Notes under the pieces: generated by a model
Told to the model about the DNA's origin: nothing
Seen by the model: the letters and a program-made list of their open reading frames with translations, nothing else
Databases searched by the model: none
Assembly: GCF_030269925.1 (NCBI RefSeq)
Contig: NC_085119.1
Coordinates: 9,337,001 to 9,401,000 of the forward strand
From: Bombyx mori
Lineage: Eukaryota; Arthropoda; Insecta; Lepidoptera; Bombycidae
Direction of reading: 5' to 3'
Length of the DNA stretch: 64,000 bases
In this document: positions 42,801 through 52,800 of the stretch, in pieces
How the letters are laid out: every line of letters starts with the position of its first letter
Numbering within the stretch: the first letter of the stretch is position 1
Program-made: the position numbers and the translations under genes

Positions 42801-45535
42801 GAACAAAGACAAACCGCTGCCTGCCACAGAACGGGGGGCTATTTTCACTGTGCAACGTCTACGGGGCTCGATAATCATTTATTACCTCAGGGTTACCTTC
42901 ATACATAGTTCGGATATGAGATCGACTCCTCAAATGGACCATACATTTAACCTATAAAACAATTCTATTTAATGAAGTCTTACTACTATTTTAATTTTAA
43001 CTTTATTAATAACCCGAGGAAGACAGATTTGTCTGCTCCTAACATCCTTCCCGCAGGCTTTGGTCTACCCTTGATCATGGTGCCACAAAAGATGAAGGTG
43101 TGCACAATACAGGCGATTTCCCTGCTCAGATACCATAATGTTAAAATATAGTCAAGCGAAAAGATCAATATTAGAATGAAACAAATCCCAAAAGGAATTA
43201 GTTTCAAAAAGAGTAACGAAAAATGTAGACGTTAACTATGATTTCCATATCCAGCTACTTTTTAGGGATCCATCGCTGTACCGTGTACCAATCTATCACG
43301 GCCGGCTGTCTGCCGACGTGTATTAATGGAGTGCGAATAAATTTGTAGACAACGCACCTACAGCTCGACACCTGAAATTTTATCTCAACATTTCCTTGAT
43401 GCCGTCGGCTCGGTGGTACTCAAATTTAAATTTAGTAAAGCAGTTGTTTTGTTTGCAGTGAAATATTTGATCAGAAAGTTAATTGAAACGTTTGACAATA
43501 ATTAAGTGAGTAAAATTAAATAAAATCGATCACAAAAGCGTAAGGATGTCATCCTCTTTGCCATAATCACTTTCAGGATATTTTATTTGTAATTTTCTGT
43601 CTTTTACTCGGAATCTCGACAATCTTATGATAATAAAAATCATATAATACGCTAAAACCAATAAAAAAAATGTTCATTTTGATAAATTGAAATACTGTAT
43701 ATCCGACCTTTGACCTGTACTGTTGATATTGATATGAAAGTATTGGTATTATTCTACTCTAAAATATCTTAAATAAAACGAAAATAATAACGACAAACGC
43801 AAATATTATAAGGAGCTCGACTACACAAAGATAATGAATGCTTAGTAAATAATAATAATATGTATCCCGTCCCTTATTTTTGTGTACGCTTGGTTATTAC
43901 TTTTAGTGTTTTGTTCCAAAGGTTCTTTGTTTAACGTATTTTGTTTTTTTCTTTGAAGAGTTTATGTTAAGTTTTCAGAAGCGTTTACATGGTCGTGGGT
44001 CGCCGTGCGTTTCCTTTACAATTATGAGGCTTTCGGATTTCTCAGATGAGACTGCGAAATTCATTACTTACGTAGAAAGCCTACGCTTTTATCTCGAAAG
44101 ATGTGCTTTTGTAATCACATTACGCAAATGAGAGCTCGAGAATTCACGGTTCGAGATAGGGTCGTGATCCCAACAAATGTCTCTTACACTCCTCAACAGC
44201 TAAATTTCCCTGGAAACGTTTATCAATCGTAATTAAGCAGATCTCGACGTAGTTGTCATCTTTGAATTTCGCTATTTGATACGAGATCCGAAATTAATAT
44301 CTTATTATTTTAATGTCAATTTTTTATTCTAAAATCCGAATGTCTTACGCAAAAAATCAGTAACATTTATATGGGAGGAAGTGGTCAATGCAAAAATGAC
44401 GATATCAATTAAAAGAAGAGCGCGTAACGGCCGCGGCAGCCTGCTGCCATCCATCACTCGGGGGCGGTCTCCTGACGTGGACAAATGAAGTGCGATTTGA
44501 TCCAACACCCGCGTTCTCCGCTGATCCCACTTTCATTCACATCTTATGCAGTCACCAGGACACACAAAGAACTTCAGACTCATTAGGGCAACCAGAAGTC
44601 TTATGTTTTATTCAAACGGCAGTCGGAGAAACGGCTAACCCAACTAATTTAACTTTTAAAACCAGTGACAATTGTTCGATTCCAGGGACATTTTTAATAA
44701 TGAAGTTTGTCAGTTTGGAAAGCAATTAAAAGTAACTACATTGTGTTTTAACAGTTGTAAATGTTTAGATTATATATTGATCGATTTCAAAATTAGTGTA
44801 GTGATTGTTCTTTCGTAAAGTCGAGCTGTTTCATCGCTAAGCTTTTCATTTTGTATTTTAATTGTCCATTTATTTGTCTTCTAGATAAATTAAATTCCAT
44901 GTTATTTCGTTGGAAATTTACAAAGTATTAATAATTTTCAGTTACAACAAACTGTGTACTGTTTTTCGTAACATAATTCCTATTTTAAAATTCTGCGAAC
45001 AGAGTGGTAATGTCTATTCCGTTTTTCAATTTAGTTGGTTGCGATAGTGCGAGCTTTACAGCTTTCAGAGAGTCGTTCAGTCAGCCAGGGGTTTGCTGGG
45101 ATTTCGGGATATCGAAATTGTCTTTAGTCTCAATGTCTTTGCGTGGATAATAACGTTTATCGAACATTTTCAATAACTGCTTACTTTCCGTTCTGTTTTG
45201 CGAAAGCGAAGCGATCATTAAGAGATAAAAACTAAATTATATTTCTTGTTAGTTTTAGTTTAGTTTAAGTTGAGTGTGTTTATGATTATTTTTAGCGTTG
45301 ACGATAAACCGAATGCATTCACGCGTGCATTAATATGCCTTTCCCAATCCTCCCTTGAAATATGAGTTTGAAGCCTCAGTGGCATTGGAATAACGGCAAT
45401 CTCTATCAAACAATCATTTCATGCTTCATGACAGAAATGGATACGGTAGCTTGCAATACGGCGCGGTTTCACAACACGACCGAAGAGTCTTGATAGAAGC
45501 TAAGATTTTCTTAACAAAATAAGGTGACGTTACAA
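42801..45535. other. Unassigned sequence with GC-richer islands
   Basis: Islands at about 43270-43430 (TATCACGGCCGGCTGTCTGC, TGATGCCGTCGGCTCGGTGG), 43981-44131 (possible exon, listed separately) and 44420-44480 (GTAACGGCCGCGGCAGCCTG). The 79-codon frame at 44490-44729 begins at GTG and has no known motif. The 43.3-kb island lacks a long frame and could be regulatory. Confidence 0.4.
43981..44131 (+). other. Possible exon with strong acceptor
   Basis: A T-rich tract and GTTAAGTTTTCAG end just before 43981. From there a frame is open for about 50 codons, with an internal ATG (MRLSDFSDETAKFITYVESL), to a TGA at 44129-44131. G+C is above the flanks. No domain recognised. On the opposite strand CTACGTAAGT would be an excellent splice donor, so the true strand, if any, is uncertain. 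Confidence 0.22.
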
Positions 45536-45991
45536 TTTTTTTTTTTTTTTGCTTAGGTTGGTGGACGAGCTCACAGCCCACCTGGTGTTAAGTGGTTACT
45601 GGAGCCCATAGACATCTACAACGTAAATACGCCACCCACCATGAGATATAAGTTCTTAGGTCTCAGTATAGTTACAACGGCTACCCCACCCTTCGAACCG
45701 AAACGCATTACTGCTTCACAGCGGAAATAGGCGGGGTGGTGGTACCTACCCGTGCGGACTCCCAAGAGGTATTGTGTGATTACGCACTCACCAGTGATTA
45801 CGCAAATTATAATTTTGCGGGTTTGATTTTTACTACACGATGTTATTCCTTCACCGTGGAAGTCAATCGTGAACATTTTTTGAGTACGTATTTCATTAGA
45901 AAAATTGGTACCCGCCTGCGGGATTCGAACACCGGTGCATCGCTACACACGAATGCACCGGACGTCTTATCCTTTAGGCCACGACGACTTC
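45536..45991 (-). repeat. Bm1 SINE, full length with internal insertion
   Basis: T run at 45536-45548, body, and complete head ending CCACGACGACTTC. The B box is intact (GGGATTCGAACACCGG on this strand), with A5 at 45900-45904. Near 45770-45795 the usual GGTCCTACCACCAGTGATTACG is interrupted. GTGTGATTACGCA appears, then CTCACCAGTGATTACGCA, so a GTGATTACGCA word is present twice. Confidence 0.95.
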
Positions 45992-46861
45992 AATACAATA
46001 ACTACCACTGAAGATTAACGTTTTTATTTTTATTTGATAGCTATATGAGAGAATTGCAGACATGATTTATGCTAAGCTTAACCATATGAACATATCACCG
46101 ACCGCATTCTCCACCGAGTAATGATTCCAAAAAATTTCTTTTGATACTGTTTATATAAAAACTATGTCTAGACGCCACGTTTATATTCTTGAAGTGTATA
46201 TATATTTAAAAGAGGTTTCAATTATATCTACGATTCGTGAAATCTGAAGAAAATACTTCATTAATATAATTTAATGATACTAATAAGTTCTCTTTTAGAT
46301 CTCGGGCTACGATTTTACACATTATAATCAAACCATGTTGTGTTTTTTTATGGTTAAGAGTGCAAATTACTGCAAGTTCTCACTAATGCTAATATGAAAT
46401 TAACTATGTTTGTATGAAACATAGTTTTTTTTAAATAAAATTGTAATTATCATTGAAAGCATATCAAAAGTTACCGTTTTTTGTCTATTTATTTTTTCAT
46501 ATATTGAATCGAATTGTTACTCACAAAAAAAAATCAGTATTGAGCGCAAGTAATAGCTGAAACTAACAAGTTTGAAACGCTTAAAATCACACAAGAAGGA
46601 TATGTTGTTCATTTTATGGTTCAAGTCTAAATGAGCAGATGGTAAGTAGAGTCAGAATATTCATCGACCTAATTTCAAATGCAGAGTTCGAGAGACACAG
46701 AGAGTCATTGTTTTCCGCTTAGTCGAACGATCAGTTACACGTTCTAATGGAACTTAAATAAAGTAGAGTGTGCAATGGACTTGAACCGATTTAAAAGTCT
46801 TTTTTTTATAAAATCCGTATTAGTCGAGCACTGATCGCTGAAGTACAGCCAAATATACAAG
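45992..46861. other. Unassigned AT-rich sequence
   Basis: No gene or repeat recognised. Confidence 0.4.
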
Positions 46862-47012
46862 TTTTTTTTTCCTTGGTAGTCTAAGAGTCTATTATAGCTA
46901 CGACCGGACGGGTAGGTGAGCTCTCAGGCTAACAAGAGCAGTGCTTCGCAGAATCTACCACCGAATCGGAGTCGCAACCCACTGAGAAGATCCGGCGAGA
47001 AACTCAGTGGGC
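46862..47012 (-). repeat. Retroposon 3' end, internally shortened
   Basis: Same family as 8501 and 34327: T run, GGTAGGTGAGCTCTCAGGCT, GCAGTGCTTCGCAGAATCTA, ending GAGAAACTCAGTGGGC. It lacks part of the middle. Confidence 0.85.
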
Positions 47013-47788
47013 TGTGTCTATGGGTTAGTTCGCTTGTCGAATTCTTCGTCGTAATCGATGAGTAAGATAAGAGCCCGTAGTTACTCATGACACCGAGTGC
47101 TTTGCTAAATACCTCTACCGAAGTTATTTGGAGCAGCAGTAGCCACAAGGTATAATGCTCATGTGATCACCCCTATCCACTAACTCCCATCATGCTTTGA
47201 AAGATGAATCCGTTAACAATACCATATGGCTTCTCTTCTTGAAGATGGTGCGATTATATAGAAAAACACTAATAAACATTTCTATTAATATAATAATATA
47301 TATAATATTTTTCAATTATAATTTTTTTTTTAAAACAATTCCTGTTCTTTTTTTTCCTTTGTTGAATATTATTATTCTTTAAGACATAACAAAGCTACTT
47401 TTTTTCATAGCAGCTGTTTAATACATATATTTAAAAAAAAACGCAATGCATACTCATTTGGCTAAGAAATAGTTTATGGTTCCTAATATATCGTAACATC
47501 GAGCTTAGTTAATACTGAGTAGCGGTTGCCGTGAAAAATGGCAGCAGTGCAGAGTTCATTATCATCTCGCCTTAATATGATGAGAGTTGGCAGCCTTCCC
47601 GTGGCGGTGGCCAGTTAACTCGGCTCCGATGTACGTGCCTTGAATTATTACCGGTTAGTGTAACTTTCCGGCTAATCTCAGCTTTTCATGGTCTTAGCTC
47701 ATGAAATGTGACTCATATATAATAATCTACTTCTATAAAGATAGATAAATGCTGACCTGATGCAAAGTGAAATTGAATGTTTTGTAGT
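47013..47788. other. Unassigned sequence
   Basis: AT-rich, with a small GC-richer stretch near 47585-47640 (GGCAGCCTTCCCGTGGCGGT). Nothing supported. Confidence 0.35.
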
Positions 47789-47904
47789 GAAGTAATGAAC
47801 AACATAGTTTAAAATACATAGTTTAAAATACATGAAGTAATGAACAACATAGTTTAAAATACATAGTTTAAAATACATGAAGTAATGAACAACATAGTTT
47901 AAAA
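47789..47904. repeat. 45-bp tandem repeat, about 2.6 copies
   Basis: Units begin with GAAGTAATGAACAACATAGT at 47789, 47834 and 47879. Each unit contains a shorter internal duplication (ACATAGTTTAAAAT). Near-perfect identity indicates recent expansion. Confidence 0.95.
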
Positions 47905-47962
47905 TCCAATTTAAAAACTGTAGTATTGTGTGGTATTAATATTTCAATAGAATCTCAAGCAA

Positions 47963-48205
47963 CTGGTGGTAGGACCTCTTGTGAGTCCGCGCGGGTAGGT
48001 ATCACTACTCTGCCTATTTCTGCCGTGAAGTAGTAATACGTTACGGTTTGAAGGGTGGGGCAGCCGTTGTAACTATACTTGAGACCTTGGAACTTATACC
48101 TCAAGCTGGGTGGCGCATTTACGTCGTAGATGTCTATGGGCTCTAGTAACCACTTAACACCAGGTGGGCTGTAAGCTCGTCCACCCATCTAAGCAATAAA
48201 AAAAA
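47963..48205 (+). repeat. Bm1 SINE, 5'-truncated (3' half)
   Basis: Starts CTGGTGGTAGGACCTCTTGT and ends CATCTAAGCAATAAAAAAAA, the same internal start as the 55485 copy. The possible duplication AAGCAA on both sides is short. Confidence 0.95.
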
Positions 48206-48834
48206 GCAAGGTTCTCTGATAATATTTTTCTGTGAACGTAAAGTTAAGAATTTCAAAGCAGGGCTTCTTTCGGAAACGTGAGCTGAAAAAAAAATGTTTT
48301 TCTTCATTTTTGCTGCGGTGTTTTTTTACAGCTAAAGTTTACGATGACCGTTTCAAAAGTTTCATTCACATGAAGTTGATTAAATAAACGAGTTGTTGGA
48401 TACGTCAAACACCATAATTTATTTAAAAGAAGCTTTTTTATTTGCTTTAGGCTGGTAGACGAGACATCAAAAACATGAAAGCTATCACTCGTCTTATGAT
48501 ATGAGAGCGAATATAATGACTAACCTTGCAAGCTCACAATATGAATGGATCTGTTAGAGAGAAAAATAGTTTTTTTTTAATTAATAACTACTATACCACA
48601 CAATCGCATTGGCTCTCGAGTGAACTTAGTCTTTTTTTTTATAAATAAGAGTTTTTTAAAAATAAACGAACTAATCACCAACATGGCAGTACATAGTGAC
48701 CAGCTTTCCAAACCATAACGTTATACTAAAACAAGAGATAGAAGTGTCTAGGTAATGAGAACTCTTGAAAGGGATTTTGCTTGTTTATTGAAGGCGAGAA
48801 TGATCCTAAAATATTTTTATTACTTTGATAGATA
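48206..48834. other. Unassigned sequence
   Basis: No feature supported. Confidence 0.4.
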
Positions 48835-48975
48835 GACGAAGCGTCTGGTCCGACATGGTCCATCTTGGACGTCAATACTTCCGGGTGCATTCCGAAGTCA
48901 CTGCCTACCGCTGAAGACTCAACTCAAAAAACTCGTTTGAAGAAGTAAATGTCATAGTGCCCATGTGATTTTAAA
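48835..48975 (-). repeat. Retroposon relic, family of 23053
   Basis: CACTGCCTACCGCTGAAGAC, CTCGTTTGAAGAAGTAAATG and GTCATAGTGCCCATGTG follow the 23053 element (GCCTCGTTTGAAGAAGGACATGTCATAGCGC) with many changes. Confidence 0.6.
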
Positions 48976-50009
48976 CAATCCGGTTATTACCTTATTGGCG
49001 TGTCAGAATACACAGGTATATACCCTGAGCTGCTTCGTCCGTGTAGTAGTAAATATCCGTAGTAGCTCAGCTATAGCTATCAGCTATATCCGTAGTAGTA
49101 AATATAGCTGATTATAATTCTTAATCCCCCAGTCCATATCTAAGTGGCAATGGAAGGGAATATTGCAAGTTCCCACGGCTTGATCCCGTACCATCATCCT
49201 GGATTTTCTGTCGCGCAGCAATCAATATAATTGAGACTTCATTTTTGCTTGGTAATTAATATTTTTTGAGAAAAATATCAATATAATTATTATATTTCTA
49301 AAAGACGGCTCTGCGAAATAAACATACATATAGCCAGTGACCTTTGTGACGATGTAAAGATTCTAACGATGTCACATACGAAATCTGTTCGGGAATTAAA
49401 AAGTTATGGTGGAATAAAAAATGAAGTCACATACTTGAACCCCGAAAACATTACACTGCTTTTTTGGGCATTAGTGTAAAAAACAATAAGAGAATTAAAG
49501 ATTAAAAGCGTTATATTCCGATTTTTTTATTTATAAAAAAGAGAAAATCGTTATTTTTACAACGTTCAGTCTCCATATGTGCATGTCCACGTTATGTTGT
49601 TCATAGATTTTGATTATCAACGACGTTCAAAATTGGGTAGGGATGAAAAACGAATTTAGTATGTTCAAATCTATCAACCGAGATATTGTTACATGAAATA
49701 TTGAAGATAAATCGCATTTTAGCTGAGTACATTCGATATTTGCTCATTAATATCAGAAAACGATTTCTCAAGATTGTTCGAGTGTAATCATAGGAAAACT
49801 TTTTAACGGCAGGTATTGGAATTAATATAAAACGGCGCAAGAAACCAAAACTTTTATTTTCCTTATTCTTCAACTTGTGTAGTAATTCGATACTACGCAA
49901 TATTTTATAGATACGTTAAACAGATTTTTAGTTTTCTTACCATTATATCGTTACCTTATATTAGTGTAGTGAAGTGATATTCGATGCTCATTAACTCCAA
50001 TAATATAAA
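48976..50009. other. Unassigned sequence
   Basis: A local imperfect repeat around GTAGTAGTAAATAT lies at 49044-49105. The minus-strand frame at 49601-49900 (99 codons) is rich in Ile, Asn, Phe and Arg and shows no motif. Confidence 0.4.
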
Positions 50010-50423
50010 GTTCTGCTCCTCTCCTCCTTGCGTCGATAATCCTCAGTGCTGAGGGTCATGACCTCCTCTAATAACTTTCTCCTGCATCATCTTGCGCCAT
50101 TCCTGCCTGTCCTCGGCTGTGTGGATAGCAACGTGGACTGAGGTATTGAGAGTGGAGCGTATTTGGTCCGACCAGCGCATTGGATTTCTGCCTCTGTGCC
50201 TTCTCCTGCATACCTGCCTGTCACCAGCAGCTTCTCCAGATTGTCACCTCTCTTTCTGGCGATATGTCCGATGAACTCGAAACTCCTCCGCGCGCATGTA
50301 GTGCTGAGGTGCATTGGAATCTTGAGCTCGGTAAGAATGGATTCGTTGGTTCTGTGTTCTGTCCAACGAATCCCGAGCATTTTCCTCCAGGACCACATCT
50401 CAAACGCGTCGATGTGTTCTGCT
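50010..50423 (-). mobile_element. RTE-like LINE 3' fragment with probable 8-bp duplication
   Basis: GTTCTGCT occurs at 50010-50017 and 50416-50423, flanking an insert 50018-50415. The minus-strand insert keeps the C-terminal reverse transcriptase tail and ends CGACGCAAGGAGGAGAGG without an A tail. That 3' end agrees with the independent insertion at 63546, which supports the boundary. Confidence 0.75.
50043..50415 (-). pseudogene. RTE-like reverse transcriptase tail, frameshifted
   Basis: The minus strand encodes IDAFEMWSWRKMLGIRWTEH, then RTNESILTELKIPMHLST and FEFIGHIARKRGDNLEKLLV, the conserved post-polymerase tail of RTE-like LINEs. A one-base shift near 50203-50212 moves the rest (RGRNPMRWSDQIRSTLNT, then EDRQEWRKMMQEKVI) into the next frame, ending at a stop at 50043-50045. 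The second half aligns well with the 63546 copy (RSPTRWSDQIRSSLS). No catalytic motif is present. Confidence 0.85.
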
Positions 50424-51360
50424 AATGAAGACAAATACTATGAGCCTGGTCCGCTTGACTAGTACCTTAGGCAACCAGATAATAGGTAGGGAAAAATAAT
50501 AATAATAATGTGTACTCAAACTTAGAATTCTGTTTTGAAATTAATTCTGCTAATTTAGTTAATTACTTTAGTTTATACAGCACAAGGTGCTATGCTGAGT
50601 ATAAGTTTGTGATTTATGTCAGATAGTTTTTCAGTAACGTTAGCGATCTTACGCACACTTCGCAAGACAGGGCTACACTTACGTTGTATTATTCGAATTC
50701 AAACGTGCCTTACATAAAGTTGTAGCTATTTATCAATTATTTATAGTTCGATTCGTGTAAGTGTTGTATTTTCGACGCATTTCACTAGTCATATACATGA
50801 TTAAAACACTTTTTGATGTAATGACTGGAATATTCGGAACAGCAATAACTATATGAGGAATTTTATGAATGCGAGATAACATTTTAAAAGGCTATTCAAA
50901 TAAATAAATATAAAATATATTAAAATAAATGTAAATTTTATTATTACTAATTAGTGGAATATAAGGATGTTCAGCTACGCACGGTCTTGTTAATAAACGA
51001 AGTATTTGTGTAGCTAAACCTATCTGACATTCTTTCGTGTTTGATACAATTTCTACGTTACACAACGGTTATTATCACGATATACAAATATATGAAAATA
51101 CACTGCTACTGTTCTATACCTATTATCGCATCTGGGACTTTTTGCATCAAAGACAAGGAAAACACCATTACGTCACGAATGTCATATCATTGTCGCATTA
51201 GTCCATGAAAACGTAGGTATTCACTAAGTTTTCCTATTGAATAATGATATTATATTTTTTTAACTTCTATGTAAAATATATAATTAATAAATAATAGTGC
51301 TTTTCAGGACATTATCAAAATAACCCTGCTATTCATATCTCTTCATAAAATATTTATATT
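50424..51360. other. Unassigned AT-rich sequence
   Basis: Nothing recognised. Confidence 0.4.
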
Positions 51361-52469
51361 ATAACTACTGATACCTTTTTTTTTTTTAACGCTGGAGATT
51401 CCATTTACGGATACCCGATCGAGAGGGGGTAATAGACCGGGTTATGTCGGACTCCGGTGCCTCCAGAGAAGAAGAGGAAGACCAAAGTCTTCCTCTTCTT
51501 CCAATTCCTACCGGGAGACTACGCCTTGAGAAAGGCGCGCGAGGCGTTGCGCGGCGTCTACCACGCAGGACCCGCCCCGCAAAACCGACTACCGACTAAA
51601 CCCCATCGAGCTCCACCACTCCGACTCCACGAAACCTACAGTACCGCACAGTGCGTGCCGAAGGCTCGCCATCACCGGTACCCGTCCTGACAATAGGACG
51701 GGATCCCATCCCCGGGAAGATCCCGTAGGACGTCGTCTCGGGAGACACACCGTGAGTGGCGCATAGGAGCTACCTTGCGCCGCTTCACCACGGAACCGAC
51801 AGCAGAGCACCGGGCGCCCCCGCACCCGGTATCCAGCAGTCCCTACGGGAGATTAACGGGAGCATCGTGCCCGCGTCGCCCACCCCGCCTTCTTCGATGA
51901 GGAGCCGAAGAGGGATCCCACTCCCTTTCGCGCTCCTCAGCCTCGCGGAACGCCATGACCAGGTCGCAAAATCTGGCCATGGCCTCCCACGAACTCTCGT
52001 CCTCTAGCATGCGGGCAATAACAGCCCGCAAAGAGAGGTCCCTCCGAGGCCCCGCGATGAGATCTCGCCGCTGGTGCTCTCAACGCGGGCACGCTTCGAG
52101 TGCGTGCTGAGCGTCATCATCCGGATGCCCTCACTGGTGACAACCCGGATATGGCTCTCTCCTCCAGACCTACCACAGGTACCTCCCGAAGCAGCCATGC
52201 CCCGAGAGGACCTGTGTAAGGCGGAAGGAGAGCACGCCGTGTCGCCGATCTGACCATGTTTCCAGCAAGGGCACCAGTGCCTCGAGGGTGCGCCGGCGGG
52301 TGACTGAGTTTTGATTAAGTTCCTCCAGCAACCGCTCCCTCCATTTAGCGTACGCCAAATGACGCGCAGCACGCCTCCAACGACCGACAGCCGACAGGCC
52401 GGGTGTCCGTCCCCGACTTAGAGACTGTCCTGCGCCGGTATACCGTAGCCAATAATAACTACTGATACC
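51361..52469 (-). mobile_element. 5'-truncated R1-clade LINE with 15-bp target duplication
   Basis: ATAACTACTGATACC occurs at 51361-51375 and 52455-52469, a perfect 15-bp duplication around the insert 51376-52454. The minus strand runs from mid-ORF through a GC-rich 3' UTR to an A tail (T run near 51378-51387). Same structural class as the 11430-12681 insertion, but a different subfamily. Confidence 0.95.
51843..52454 (-). pseudogene. R1-clade ORF2 C-terminus with three nonsense codons
   Basis: One minus-strand frame runs through SRGRTPGLSAVGRWRRAARH, LSFRLTQVLSGHGCFGRYLW, a degraded zinc-finger-like motif, and ARMLEDESSWEAMARFCDLV to a stop at 51843. It carries three in-frame stops, at 52170-52172, 52131-52133 and 52080-52082, and no frameshift is needed. 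The middle stop replaces the second Cys of the CX2C-X8-H-X4-C motif that is intact in the 11911 frame; spacing is otherwise the same (CHQ-stop, then AQHALEAC). It is more decayed than the 11.9-kb copy even though the target duplication is intact. Confidence 0.88.
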
Positions 52470-52800
52470 ATGCACCTCACGCTTTTTTTTACAATAAAAT
52501 CATTTTTTCCTACACTATTTTTAATTCAAATTTATTAAGATTTATTTTCTATTTTTTAGTTGCTTTCTATAAAAGCGTATTTCGTTAGTTTTTTTAAACT
52601 ATTATTTATTTTTCATTTTTTAGTAGAATTTCAATAATTTCAATATTTTTTTTCAATATTTTTTAAATGTTGAATGTCATCGGTCCTTAATAAGTATACC
52701 AAATTTCGAGTTAATCCGACGCTTTGAAGGGGGTCAAAATCATGTTCAAAGATTCCGTTGCAAACATACATACGTATTAATTATAGACAAAACCATTTTA
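52470..52800. repeat. AT-rich sequence with LINE-like scrap
   Basis: At 52681-52775, GGTCCTTAATAAGTATACCA, AATTTCGAGTTAATCCGACG and GATTCCGTTGCAAACATACA form a widespread lepidopteran repeat end. The preceding 200 bases are T-rich. Confidence 0.5.

Noticed and set aside
45736..46011. A 91-codon plus-strand gene
   Set aside because: Entirely translated Bm1 sequence.
50163..50462. Overlapping plus-strand open frames
   Set aside because: Antisense shadows of the RTE-like pseudogene on the minus strand.
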